This document shows positions 23,121 through 34,299 of a stretch of DNA of 64,000 nucleotides, piece after piece. Location of the stretch: assembly GCF_030445035.2 (NCBI RefSeq), contig NC_080673.1, positions 203,256,726 to 203,320,725 on the forward strand, in the 5' to 3' direction. The notes beneath the pieces are model-generated. The model was not told the origin of the DNA and ran no database searches. It was given only the letters and a program-made list of their open reading frames with translations. The stretch comes from Dasypus novemcinctus. Taxonomy: Eukaryota; Chordata; Mammalia; Cingulata; Dasypodidae. Every line of letters begins with the position of its first letter. Within the stretch, counting starts at the first letter, position 1. Position numbers and translations under genes: made by a program.

Positions 23121-24611
23121 ACAGGGCATATGCCCAGGGTATATGGTAATGTCTATATATACTCATAGTGGAAACAAAAACAACAGCTGGGGGGGTACTG
23201 GGCTCCTGGCTGGGGGGTCACTGTTGTGGGCCGTGGGAGCGCAGCTGCAATCCTCCAGGTGCAACGGCAAGAACCAGGAAGGAAGGAGGGCCCAACAGTG
23301 GGCTCGTGATACTAATGGTTACACTTTTGAGCCTATACACCTGCAATAAGAACAAGGCCTAGAGTAGCATTGTGCCTGGGGGTTTCCTCCTGACAGCCTT
23401 CATGTTACTCAAATGTGGCCACTCTCACAACCAAACTCAGCGTGTAGATGCGACGCATTCCCCCCAGCGTGGGACACGACACCCGGGGATGAGCCTCCCT
23501 GGCACCGAGGGATCACTACCACATACCAGCTGAAGAAGCAACTAGAAAATGACCTTGAATTAAAGATTCAATGCGGAACAGCAGAATATACCTGTCTACA
23601 TATAATAACATGACTTCGGGAAGCTGTTTGACCTAATGTAAGGGGGAAATGGAAAGGAGAAATGAGATTATAAGGCTGTGAGTCTCTAAAAAAGAGTCTG
23701 GAGGTTGTCAGAAGGAATACCCCTATGTACAACTGAACAGAGTCTAAGAGACAGATAAGGTAGATACAACCCCAGGTATTGGTTCTTTTGAGGGATAAAG
23801 AGACCCACGGGTTCTATGGTCATGGCAGATGGGGTTCACTGCCATGACAGATAGCCCTTCTTTGGAGCTGGTGTTTCTGCGTGATGGAATTGGACTCAGA
23901 TGGGATCTCTTTTCACAAGACTTGCATGCTACTTTATTGGAATTGTAGTTGGTGCTGGGTTTAAGATATATGTAGGGGATTTGAATCTCTGGACTGATAA
24001 TATGACACCCAGGCCCAGAGCCTCAACAGACTTCAGCTCCTACACTTTGATTTATTGGACTTACTCCACTCAGCTAACATGGAGTTGAAGAAGGTCAACC
24101 ACCACAACATGGAGCCTAGAGTGTCTACAACTGGAAGCGGGAGGAGTGCATCCAGTACCCATGTGGAATCTAAGCCCTCACTTGACATTGATGTGCAATG
24201 GACACAACCAATCCAATGTCCACAGAGAAAATGTGGAATGGGTGTGGGAACGGTAGCCATGGTGGCTGCTGGGTGTGGGGAACGGGAGGAAGAGATGAGA
24301 TGTGGAGGCGTTTTCGGGACGTGGAGTTGTCCTGGATAGTGCTTCATGGACAATTACGGGACATTATAGATCCCCCCAGGGCCCACTGGATGGAACGTGA
24401 GAGAGTCTGGGCTATGATGTGGACCATTGACTATGGGGTGCAGTGATGCTCAGAGATGAACTTACCAGGTGCAATGGATGTGTCATGATGATGGGAGAGA
24501 GTGTTGCTGTGGGGGGAGTGGGGGGCGGGGGCGGTGGGGTTGAATGGGACCTCATATTTTTCATAATGTAATTTTTAAAATAAATAAATAAGTTAATTAA
24601 TTAAAAAAAAA
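23121..24611 (+). mobile_element. LINE-1 3' fragment, 5'-truncated, with TSD
   Basis: The element ends with 'tgggacctcatatttttcat', 'aataaataaataagttaat' and a poly(A) run at about 24603-24613. A perfect 16-bp duplication, AAGAATCTCAAAGCAT, flanks it at 23105-23120 and 24612-24627, so the borders are known to the base. It is about 1.49 kb and shares its blocks with the minus copy at 17.5 kb. No long reverse-transcriptase frame is seen. Small open frames (for example 23413-23613) have counterparts in the minus copy but no domain I know. Confidence 0.92.
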
Positions 24612-24689
24612 AAGAATCTCAAAGCATGAGTCACCCTTAGGGGTCCCATTGGGTTCCCCAAAAAGACCAGCTCACCTCCTGACTCATCC

Positions 24690-25010
24690 CAGTCCTGGGG
24701 ATGTCAGCTTATTTGGAAATAGGGTCTTTGACGATGTGATTAGTTAGGATGAGGCCAAACTGGCCTTTAGTCCTGCATGACTGGTGTTCTTATAAATGAG
24801 AGGAAATGGGGACATAGAGGAGAGATGAGTTGTGCCACAAGCCACAGGACCTCGTGGATGACCAGCCACTGCCAGAACCCTGCAGGTTTCAGAGGGAGCA
24901 CAGCCCTGCCGGTGCCGCGACTGTGGCCTCGAGACAGCAAGTTCCTGTTGCTGAAGCCGGCTCATCAGAGGAAACTTACAGCCCTGGAAAGCGAGGGACG
25001 TCAGGTGGCA
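24690..25010 (+). repeat. Old interspersed repeat, class uncertain
   Basis: The text 'ttatttggaaatagggtc' then 'gatgtgattagttaggatg' and 'actggtgttcttataaatg' matches a mammal-wide interspersed repeat I have seen often but cannot name with certainty. Its right end is unclear. The open frames within it are not genes. Confidence 0.55.
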
Positions 25011-25280
25011 AGCTCTCCAGCCCTAGCCTGGTGCAAATAGGATTTGGAAACATACACCAGTCGTGTACGAACAGTCCACTGTGTGCTAAGCCCTGAACTT
25101 GGCTGGTAGCAAATTCTATTTTCTAAATCAATATGCCTCCTTTGGCCTTAGTTCTCTGGGGATCCTGACAGCACAGTTCACTTCCTCTTTGATCTCCCCT
25201 AGATAAACTTGAGAGGGTCTTTCCAGCCTGCCTGTGCTATGACCATTCAGAAGTTTTCAGGGTTTCAGAGTGGGAAGAGC

Positions 25281-25649
25281 AAGAAGCGGACGTGGCTCAA
25301 CTGCTAGAGCATCTGTCTACCATATGGGAGACCAGGGTTCAAACCCAGGGCCTCCTGGCCGGTGTGGTGAGCTGGCCCAATCGCAGTGCTGATGCGCTCA
25401 AGGAGTGCCGTGCCACACAGGTGGCCCCTGCAGAGGGGAGACCCATGTACAAGGAGTGTCCCCCGCAGTGAGCAGCCCAGCGCGAAAAAAGTGCAGCCCG
25501 CCCAGGACTGGTGCGACGCAGCAAGATGATGCAACGAAAAGAGACACAGATTCCCAGTGCTGCAGAGAATGCAAGCAGACACAGAAGAACACACAGTAAG
25601 TGGACACAGCAGACAATGGGGGCAAGGGGAGAGAAATAAATCTTAAAAA
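25281..25649 (+). mobile_element. DAS-type tRNA-derived SINE
   Basis: The head AAGAAGCGGACGTGGCTCAA and B box GGGTTCAAACCC are followed by the DAS body and 'gagaaataaatcttaaaaaa'. A 12-bp target-site duplication, AGTGGGAAGAGC, lies at 25269-25280 and 25650-25661. Confidence 0.93.
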
Positions 25650-26684
25650 AGTGGGAAGAGCCCCACTTGTAGCCTGGGCAGTCCGCCTTCATTAGAAGAC
25701 CCTTCTTGATCTTGCCCCCGGATTTCCCCACCTGACAGCCCCACAGCTCCCCACCCACAGACCTTGTGGACCCAAGAAGCTGGTAGTGCAGAGTGAAGTG
25801 TGCTGGGCCCAGCTCTGCCTTGACAGGCTGCTGTGTGGCTTTGCCAGGCCCCCTGGCATCTCTGGGTGGGGTTTTGCCAGCGAAGGGGCGGGATGGGGTG
25901 GGTGAAGGAAGGAGGGAGCACAACGAGCAGGTTTACCCACGTGCAAGGGTTGTGCCTCTTCCTGAGCACAGAAGCCTCAGAAGGCAGCAGACGCTTCTGC
26001 CCTGGCTCCCTGGGGCTGTGAAGCTGAACCCAGAAATGAGGCCTCCCTCTCCCAGTCCCGGTGGTGTGACCTTGTAGGTCAGGAGGTGGAGCTGGACTGC
26101 ATGGGCCTTACTTGACCCTGCCCCCTGTTATGTGACCTTCAGCCCTCTCTGAGCCTTGGTTTCCTCATCTGTAAAGTGGGAGTGGCGACTCTTGGTTCCC
26201 CAGGATTAAAAAGAATAATGTGCCTGGCTCCACTAAGGCTCACTTCCTCATTAGTGCCCACCAAGGTCCACCGGCCAGGCCATACCCAAAGTTCCTGGTC
26301 CGGTTATTGGAATCTGACTTCTGGGTGCCGGCCGGGTTTGGCTGGGGTGGAGGATGGCTAGGTGGGAAGAGAGGGGAATGGAGGGCAGTGGAAACCGTCT
26401 GTGCCTGGGCAAGCGGTGGTCTCTGTAGTTGGTAGGGATCTTAAGATTGGCGGATGCACCACAGAGAATCTGCCAGAACTTCTGTAGCTTTTAAAGGAAG
26501 GTTGCCCGGGCATTTTCTCCCTTCCCTGCAGTTGGCTGAGCCCCGTATGTGCTGATGCCAAGGAGCACTGGGTGGGGCGCCCAGCCGCTTCCCTACTCTG
26601 CTCCCATTGTCCTCACGAGGGGAAAAGGGAGGTTAGCCAGCCACCTCCAGGGGAGTGGAGTGCTTGTTATTTAATAGTGGACGG

Positions 26685-27078
26685 GGGAAGCAGACGTGGC
26701 TCAACTGACAGAGCGCCTGCCTACCATGTGGAGGGTCCAGGGTTCAAACCCAGGGCCTCCTGACCCGTGTGGAGCTGGCCCACGTGCTATGCTGATGCGC
26801 GCAAGGAGTGCCGTGCCACGCAGGGGTGTCCCCAGCATAGGGGAGCCCCACGTGCAAGGGGTGGACCCCGTAAGGAGAGCCGCCCAGCGCGAAAGAAAGT
26901 GCAGCTTGCCCAGGAGTGGCACACACGGAGAGCTGACGCAGCAAGATGACGCAACAAAAAGAAACAGATTCCTGGTGCTGCTGACAAGAATACAAGCGGA
27001 CATGGAGGAACACACAGCGAATGGACACAGCAGACAATGGGGGGAAAGGGGAGAGAAATAAATAAAATCTTAAAAAAA
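26685..27078 (+). mobile_element. DAS-type tRNA-derived SINE
   Basis: GGGAAGCAGACGTGGCTCAA and a perfect GGGTTCAAACCC mark the pol III promoter. The body ends 'gagaaataaataaaatctt' plus an A tail. A near-perfect duplication (GTGGACGGGG before, GTGGATGGGG after) flanks it. It is one of the least diverged copies in the window. Confidence 0.92.
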
Positions 27079-27494
27079 TTAGTTGTGGATGGGGAGGCCT
27101 TTTATAAACTGTGAGAAGGTATTAAGGCAATAGTTGTGTTATATTTTAAAAAATGGGTCTCCCCATTTTGCAGCCCTAATGGCTGGATATTCTGGCTGCT
27201 AGAGCAGTAGGTGACAACACCTGAACTCACAAGTCAAGGTGACTGTTAGAAGTGGGGCCTGCCGTGCGAGGAACGCCTGCTGATGGGATGCGTGTGGCGT
27301 GCACGCGGGTGGGCGCTGTGAGTGCTCCCTGCTGGTCCTCCGCCCCCATCCCTGCAGCAGAGGCGCTGCCGGCCTGGAAGTGCTGGAGGGTGGCAGGAAA
27401 CCCTTGGGAGTGTGGCTTCCCTTCTGCCCTCTCTCCACAGCTCCCCCTTTGGCCCCTGCCACTGGCCATCCTGCGAGGGAGGATGGAGCCCAGC

Positions 27495-27600
27495 TTGCCT
27501 CTTTTAGGCAGTTGATGCTGATGGAATTTTCCCCCAATAAAATTCCCATTATAAAAAGCCAACACATTTCTGGCATATCGCATTGGCAGCCCCTGGCTAA
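27495..27600 (-). repeat. Fragment of an unnamed interspersed repeat family
   Basis: The complement of 'aaaattcccattataaaaag' and 'ccaacacatttctggcatat' gives 'ccagaaatgtgttggctttt' followed by 'tataatgggaattttatt'. It shares this layout with segments at about 33470-33690 and 52745-53160 on the plus strand. I do not know the family name. Confidence 0.45.
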
Positions 27601-29435
27601 CCCACACCGGGGCTTATTATTACACTATTCTCTACTTGGTATATAGTTGACATTTTCCATAATAAAATTTTACAGAATACAAAAAATAAGCAATGGAAAT
27701 AGTACTCGTTCCCGCGGAGAGGCAGCTGGCGGCCAGGAGCCCCTGCCAGGGAAGTGGGCGAGCTGTCCAGGGCCCCGCGGCAGCCCTCGGTCCTGCCTGG
27801 CACCTCGTGCCCAAGACGAACCTCTCGCGTGGGCTGCTGGGACAGCGGGCGGCCAGCCCCGTGCTGCAGGGGCTGGGCAGGGCTCCACCGCCACCGTCAG
27901 GACCTGGCACAGGTGGGTGCCTGCCTGAGCTGCCTGGCCATACCAAGCCCCCTACTCTGCAAATTCACCTTTATGTGACGAATGAACGAATGAATGAACG
28001 AACACGGGAGTGGAAAAGACCAGGGAAACCGAGAGCGGGGACGTCCCGGCGTCTCCACAGGCACAGCTGCCCCGTCCGAGGGTGGTCTGCAGGGCACGGC
28101 GCCGCGCTGCCCCAGCCTCGCAGGCTGCCCTGGGATTAACCTACCAGGTTACAGCTCAGGGTGATGAGCTTCCGGTAGCCCAGCGAGCCTCCCACGGTGA
28201 AGAGGCTGGAGGCAGAGGGCTGGGACTGGCACGCAGGGGAGTCTGGCTTTGGCATCACTGTCCGTTGAGGGACACCGGAGCCCAGCCGCCCGCTGCAGGG
28301 TGATCGCGCCCTTCTCACTGAGGCTGCCCTCAGCAGCTTCGACGCTGGGCCTGCTCTTGCTAATGTGAGGCGAGGGACGGGGAGAAACAGTGACTGTCAA
28401 GGCACATGTGTCTGGAAACCATCGATTTAATACAAACGAATCACGCCGATTAACGGAACAGCACAGGAAGTGCCTGTTTCATCTTACAGCAAAAATACCT
28501 GTTTTTTTGAAAATGGAAAAAAAAAAAAAAAGAGCATCACATAAAATGCCAAAGAGTGAGCTACTTGCCAAAGAAGTAGTTATCAATTTTTTACAAATAA
28601 TGAACTATTTTTAGAGCAATTGTAGGTTGACAGAAAAATGGCACAGAAAGCACAGAGTTCCCATACTTGCCTGGTTATCCATTTTCAGAGCAAAAAAATT
28701 AATTAAACTAAAAATTTACAACAGAAACCCTTTTCCTTTAAAATGTCACAAATAAACGCGGCTTTTCTTGTTCTCATGTTTCCTGGAAGAACACAGAAAT
28801 AACCTGGCCGTCGTCCATAAACCTCTTCTGGTGTTCCCCGTCACCAGAATTGCCACCTCCTGCCACCAGGTTGTCCTTCCTCTCTGGGACAAGCTACTTG
28901 GTGGGCACAGAAGGTCGTTTGCCCCTTTGAGCTGTTCCCAGCAGCACAGGGCCTTGGTGACTCGGCCGCTCCACGGAGATGGCACATCTGTGCGGAGAGG
29001 CCGTTCCCTAAACTGGGTTCCGGGGTGGGCTCTTTTGGGGGGACTTCAACAGAACCTTGCTTGCAGCTCAGCGCGCTCATCTATCCCCCAGCATGCTTTG
29101 CAGTGGGAGGGCTCCACACACGCCCTGCCCCACGGGCTGCCCGAGCCCCGTCCAGCTTAAAGTGCTCGCTCGGGCAGCTGTGGGGAAGGTGGAGCCACGA
29201 GCTTCCCCGACCTGCCAGGCCTTGGGTGCCCCCTGGCCCCTGAGATCCTGGCATGTCGCAGTGGGCCCCGCAGATCCGCCCGGGGAGTCTCATTCCCCTC
29301 CACCTGCCTGTACTCCTTGGCACGCTGCTTATCTTCTCCAGAGGAAAGCTGAAAGTCAGTGGCAGTCATCCATCTCTGATTTTAGCCCCAATGGCACGTA
29401 CAATGAGCAGAGCCAGGTCACCTTCTAAAAGCCAG

Positions 29436-29812
29436 CAGCGGGAAGTGGGTGTGGCTCAAGCAATTGGGCCCCTGTCTACCATATGGAAGGTCCAGGGTTC
29501 AGTACCCAGGGCCTCCTGGTGAAGGCGAGCTGGCCCCCGTGGAGTGCTGCCCCGCGTGGGAGTGCCAGCCCACGCGAGTGCTGGTGCAGCAAGATGACGC
29601 AACAAAAAGAGACACAGAGGAGAGACGTAAGAGATGGAGCAGACCAGGGAGCTGAGGTAAGAGAGCGCCTCTCTTCCACTCCAGAAGGTCCCAGGATCAG
29701 TTTCCAGAGCTGCCTAATGAGAATCCAAGCAGACACAGAGGAACACACAGCGAGTGGACACAGAGAGCAGACAATGGAGGGAGCGGGGAGACATAAATAA
29801 ATCTCTAAAAAT
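29436..29812 (+). mobile_element. DAS-type SINE, rearranged body
   Basis: The head GGGAAGTGGGTGTGGCTCAA and a degenerate B box (gggttcagtaccc) are present. The middle differs from the standard body and contains a partial second head near 29655-29715 ('ggtaagagagcgcctctc'). It ends 'agacataaataaatctc' plus A. The 8-bp duplication AAAGCCAG lies at 29428-29435 and 29813-29820. Confidence 0.87.
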
Positions 29813-30646
29813 AAAGCCAGTCACGTGGTTTCCCTGGAAGCCTCTTACTTCCCATGGCCTGCGAGACTCTTCCACAAGGCTGGCTCTCTTCGTCCTTGGA
29901 AGATGCCGCCTCAAGAAGCTGAAACGTTACGTGCTTGGTGTGGTCGGCCCTAATGGCTTCATGTAAGTTTTCTCACTGACCGGGGGGCCCTGGCCACGTG
30001 CCGACGGCGGCGGTGAGGTTTGCAGACCTGGAGCGCGCGCCCTGTCGGCTCCTCTCCCAGAGGCTTCCGCTCGCCCTGGCCCTGCCTGGCCTCTCCGCTG
30101 CCCTTCAGCCTGTCCATGTGAGGGTCTCCTGACCACTGGTGATGGCCTTGGTTCCCTGAAATGACCTCTGGGTGGCATGTGGCCTGAGCCTGGCCGCACC
30201 TGCGCTTCCACTGCGCACTGCCAACTCCCCTCCAGTCATTCAAATCCCAGAGTTTTAAATTCTGTGTCCCTCCCCCACGGGCTCCCAGATCAAAGGGCTT
30301 GGCAAGGTCATTGCTTTGGAAAGGTCCCCCAGCCAGGGAGTGACAGGGCTGGGAAGGGACACGTGGAAAGCCAGGATGAGCCCCCGACCCACCGTGGCAG
30401 GCGAGCGCCAGGCCTCTGGGCACTCGAACCCTGCGCGCTGCCAAGGCACAGCCATCCTCCCACAGCAGACAGCACCAGCCTGGCACCCTGCAAATCTGAC
30501 GGCCTCCCCTCGCTCAGCCTCCCTCCTGCCCGAGGCACCGCTGCAGCATCTCTGGTTTCTGTGACTATGCCATCAGCATCGTGCGTCCCCTGGGACTCAG
30601 CCTGCACTTGCTCTGCAGCTCCGGGGCTCGGGGCTCTGAGCTCTCG

Positions 30647-31358
30647 CCCCCTGAGCAGTCACCTCCTGGGCACTCACCCCTGAGCACTCACCCCCTGAGC
30701 ACTATCCCCCCTTACCACTCACCCCTGAGCACTCACCCCCTGAGCACTATCCCCCCTTACCACTCACCCCTGAGCACTCACCCCTGAGCACTCACCCCCT
30801 GAGCACTATCCCCCCTTACCACGCACCCCTGAGCACTCACCCCTAAGCACTCCCCCCGAGCACTCACCCCCTGAGCACACCCCCTCTGAGCACTATCCCC
30901 CCTCAGCACTCACCCCTGAGCACTCACCCCTGAGCACTCCCCCCGAGCACTCCCACCCTGAACACTCACCCCTGAGCACTCCCACCCTGAGCACTCACCC
31001 CTGAGCACTCACCCCTGAGCACTCACCCCTGAGCACTCCCCCCTGATCACTCCCACCCTGAACACTCACCCCTGAGCACTCCCCCTGAGCATTCACCCCC
31101 TGAGCACTCACCCCTGAGCACTCCCCCGAGCATTCCTCCGAGCACTCACCCCTGAGCACTCATCCCTGAGCACTCACCCCCTGAGCACTCCCCCCTGAGC
31201 ACTCACCCCTGAGCACTCATCCCCGAGCACTCCCCCCTGAGCACTCACCTCTGAGCACTCTCCCTGGCTCTGAGCACTCCCCCCTGAGCACTCACCCCCT
31301 GAGCACTGTCCCCTGAGCACCCACCTCTGAACACTCTCCCTGGCTCTGAGCACTCACC
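30647..31358. repeat. GC-rich minisatellite, 12-15 bp unit
   Basis: About 700 bp are made of variants of CCCCTGAGCACTCA, with units of 12 to 15 bases and changes such as 'cactatccccccttac' and 'gagcactccccc'. A higher-order unit of about 45 bases repeats about three times near 30690-30830. A second one containing 'ctctccctggctctgagcac' repeats near 31255 and 31330. Each unit contains the near-palindrome TGAGCACTCA. The open frame through it (TEHSPLSTHPL-type repeats) is not taken as a gene. Confidence 0.93.
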
Positions 31359-32864
31359 GTCAGGCAGAAATGGTTCCCGGGAGCTTGTGAAGGGGTAAAC
31401 CTACTCTCCCTGCAAGCTTGTTAGTCTATTACCTTGCACCACTGCGTTTTAGGAAAGCCTTTTTTTGTCAGAGTGCAAAGACAGCATAAGCTTATTATAG
31501 AAAACTTGAGAATCCGCGGAAGGTATTAAGGAGCACATACAGTAAAACCCTGCCGCAGGCTAGTGTCTGTGGACGTTCCCACGTGGTCAGCATGTTCCGT
31601 AGGTCTGATTTCCTCCAGGCTCTGGCCACGTAAGTTCACACATCCTCATGCAATTAAAACATTCCCAAACCTCCGGCCCAGAGGCTGCTTCACACTGCAA
31701 GGAAGGGCTTTTCCTGCTGGTTCCAGTCCTTTCCCGTCAGGCTATCAACTACCATTTAGGCATAAACTGTTTACAGGCCTCCTGGAAGAGGCAGCTCTTC
31801 CCTGAGAAACCGTCCCCTCTCCCCCGGTGGTTTGAAAGGCACCCACGCTTCACCCCAGCTGGGCTGGACCTGGGCGGGGAGCGGAAAAGCTGGGTTCTCC
31901 TGGCTCTGGCCTTCCCCTACTCTGTGACCTCCCCTCCCCGGGACTCAGTTTCTCCACCTGAAGAATGAGGAGTTCAACTGTGATATTGTGAGGCAGGAGG
32001 TATTTTTCAAGCTCTGTTTCAGAGATGACAAACGGAAGCTCAGGTAGGTTGTTGCAGCGGCTAATTATCAGCAGATCAGGAATCCAATCTAGAACTGTCT
32101 TTTGCTGTTCCTCGAACTCATTTCTGGTGCATATATGCAAAAAGAAAGAAAGAAAAAAAAGATTGGAAGGAAGTGTCTCTGTGTTTAATGGGTCATCTCT
32201 GGAAGGTGGCCTGACAAGCACTAAGTATTTTCTTCTTTGATTACATGTGTTTTTGCCAAAATTCCCACAAGGGCATGAATTCCTTCCATAATGAGGGAAA
32301 AAAAAGGAATTAAATGAGGTGATATATTTTCATGCATTTGTTTCCCCTATCAACTGAGAAAAGATAGATTCTGAGTATTCGCTGCCCAACCTGGCACCCA
32401 CTAAATCCTTAGCAAATATCTGAGCAAGATAAGAGGGCAACTTTTTTCAACCTGAGGGGGAGCTCATGCTACTGCCTGGTTAACCAGCACGCTCCTGGGC
32501 CAGCGGCCCCGAGGACGGCCAAAGTCCAGCAGGAAGGTTGGTGGCCGGGAGGGTCCTGCCCCCAGCCCTGATGTTCCAGCGCAGAGGACACTGGGCATGG
32601 AGATGCTCTGTGGGGCCACAGCTGGCCGCGCTCCAGGCAGGAGGAGCTCCCACATCTCAGCGTCCTTTTCTGCACAAGGCGGTGAGCGCTGCCGATTGTG
32701 CGCCAGGGTCCCCCGGAAGCAGACCTTACCCCTGCTTCGAGGGCTTTGCCATCTCCTGGGGGCACGGGGGGATCACCGGCGATGACGACAGAGCGCACTT
32801 GTCTCCTCCTGTAGGTGGACGTGAGCATTTGTCTTTAATGTTGACAACACATCAAAGCTGAAGT

Positions 32865-33272
32865 GGGAAGCGGATGTGGCTCAAGTGATAGAGAATCCAC
32901 CTACCATATAGGAGGTCCAGGGTTCAAACCCAGGGCCTCCTGGCCCGTGTGCAGCTGGCCCACGCGCAGTGCTGATGCACACAAGGAGTGCCCTGCCACG
33001 CAGGGGTGTCCCCTGCGTAGGGGAGCCCCACGTGCAAGGAATGCGCCCTGCAAGGACAGCTGCCCTGCGTGAAAAGCGCAGCCTGCCCAGGAATGGCGCC
33101 GCACACACGGAGAGCTGGTGCAGCAAGATGACGCAACAAAAAGAGACACAGATCCACAGTGCCACTGAGAATGCAAGTGGACAGAACATGCAGTGAATGG
33201 ACACAAGACAGCAGATAACAGGGGCGGGGGGGTGGAATAAGTAAAAATAAAATAAATCTTTAAAAAAAAAAG
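32865..33272 (+). mobile_element. DAS-type tRNA-derived SINE
   Basis: GGGAAGCGGATGTGGCTCAA and GGGTTCAAACCC form the promoter, followed by the standard body with 'gatgacgcaacaaaaagag' and a long A tail ending at 33272. I could not find a clean target-site duplication. Confidence 0.92.
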
Positions 33273-33469
33273 GTTAAGTGCTCACCAGTGTCCATCTAAA
33301 ATCATCCTTGTGGCACTACATGGGCAGACACCAGAACTCAATGTCCTCACGCACTGCACCACGGTAGGCTCCCACCGATGCCAAGGCAGGTAAAGGGAGA
33401 CCCATTTTACAGATTGGAAAACGCAGCTGAAAACTGAGGCTCAGGTACACCCCCCACGTCAATTTGCCA

Positions 33470-33690
33470 AAGGGCTGCTGATGCAAAGAACCAGAACTCT
33501 CTTGGCTTTTACCAAGGGGATTTATTTGGGGTAAAAGCTTCCAGTTACAAGGCCATGAAATGTCCAAATCAAGGCACCATCTGAGATGCTTTCTCACCAA
33601 AGTCAGCTGCTGTTGACCCTGGCATGTTGCCACATGGTGAAGCAAGATGGCCGCCCAACTCTGCCCAGGTCTCCGCCTGTCTCCCCCCTT
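33470..33690 (+). repeat. Fragment of an unnamed interspersed repeat family
   Basis: Key blocks are 'cttggcttttaccaaggg', 'gatttatttggggtaaaagc', 'agttacaaggccatgaaatg' and 'tccaaatcaaggcacc'. They match blocks at 52790-52880 in the same order. It is probably a xenarthran or older non-autonomous element. Its terminal repeats are not clear. Confidence 0.5.
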
Positions 33691-33758
33691 CACCACACAG
33701 CTGTAAAGTGAGGTCCAGGTGCAGCCCCATCACCACACAGCCATAAACTGAGTTTCAG

Positions 33759-34151
33759 GGAAGCAGACTTGGCCCAGTGGTTAGGGCGTCCACCTACCAC
33801 ATGGGAGGTCCGTGGTTCAAACCCCGGGCCTCCTCGACCCGTGTGGAGCTGGCCCATGCGCAGTGCTGATGCGCGCAAGGAGTGCCCTGCCACGCAAGGA
33901 TGTTCCCCACATAGGGGAGCCCCACGTGCAAGGAGTGCGCCCAGTGGGAAAGAAAGTGCAGCCTGCCCAGGAATGGTGCTGCACACACGGAGAGCTGACG
34001 CAGCAAGATGATGCAGCAAAAAGAGACACAGATTCCCGGTACCTCTGACAACAACAGAAGCAGACAAAGAAGACACAGCAAATAGACACAGAGAACAGAC
34101 AACTTGGGGGGGGGGGGAAAGGGCAGAGAAATAAAGAATTAAAAGAAAAAC
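33759..34151 (+). mobile_element. DAS-type tRNA-derived SINE with TSD
   Basis: The head 'ggaagcagacttggccca' and B box GGTTCAAACCCC are followed by the standard body and an A-rich end with a G10 run near 34107. The 14-bp duplication AAACTGAGTTTCAG (33745-33758) recurs as AAACTGAGGTTCAG (34152-34165) with one change. The target is itself MIR-like sequence. Confidence 0.92.
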
Positions 34152-34299
34152 AAACTGAGGTTCAGTTTAACCCCCATGGCCACACAGCTGTAAACTGAGG
34201 CTCGCGTGCGCCCTCCACCCACAGCACACAGCGGTGGTAAGTGGCCGCTCCAGGATTTGAACCCTGTCTTCCTGGCTCCTGAGCGTGTGCTGCTCCGGA

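Noticed and set aside
26685-26770. tRNA genes suggested by A and B boxes
   Set aside because: The heads are embedded in full SINEs with A tails and target duplications and lack a proper acceptor stem and anticodon arm. They are retroposon promoters.
25304-27037. Many 60-120 codon frames with similar peptides (for example 'GAHSLRVGLPYAGDTPAWHGTP')
   Set aside because: They are the DAS SINE body translated, and the same peptide recurs at every copy in the window.
30581-30787. Open frame encoding a Thr/Pro/Ser/His repeat protein
   Set aside because: It is the minisatellite read in frame. It breaks within the array and has no exon signals.
30647-31358. CRISPR-like direct repeats
   Set aside because: Repeats are contiguous, variable and 12-15 bases with no unique spacers, in a mammalian genome.
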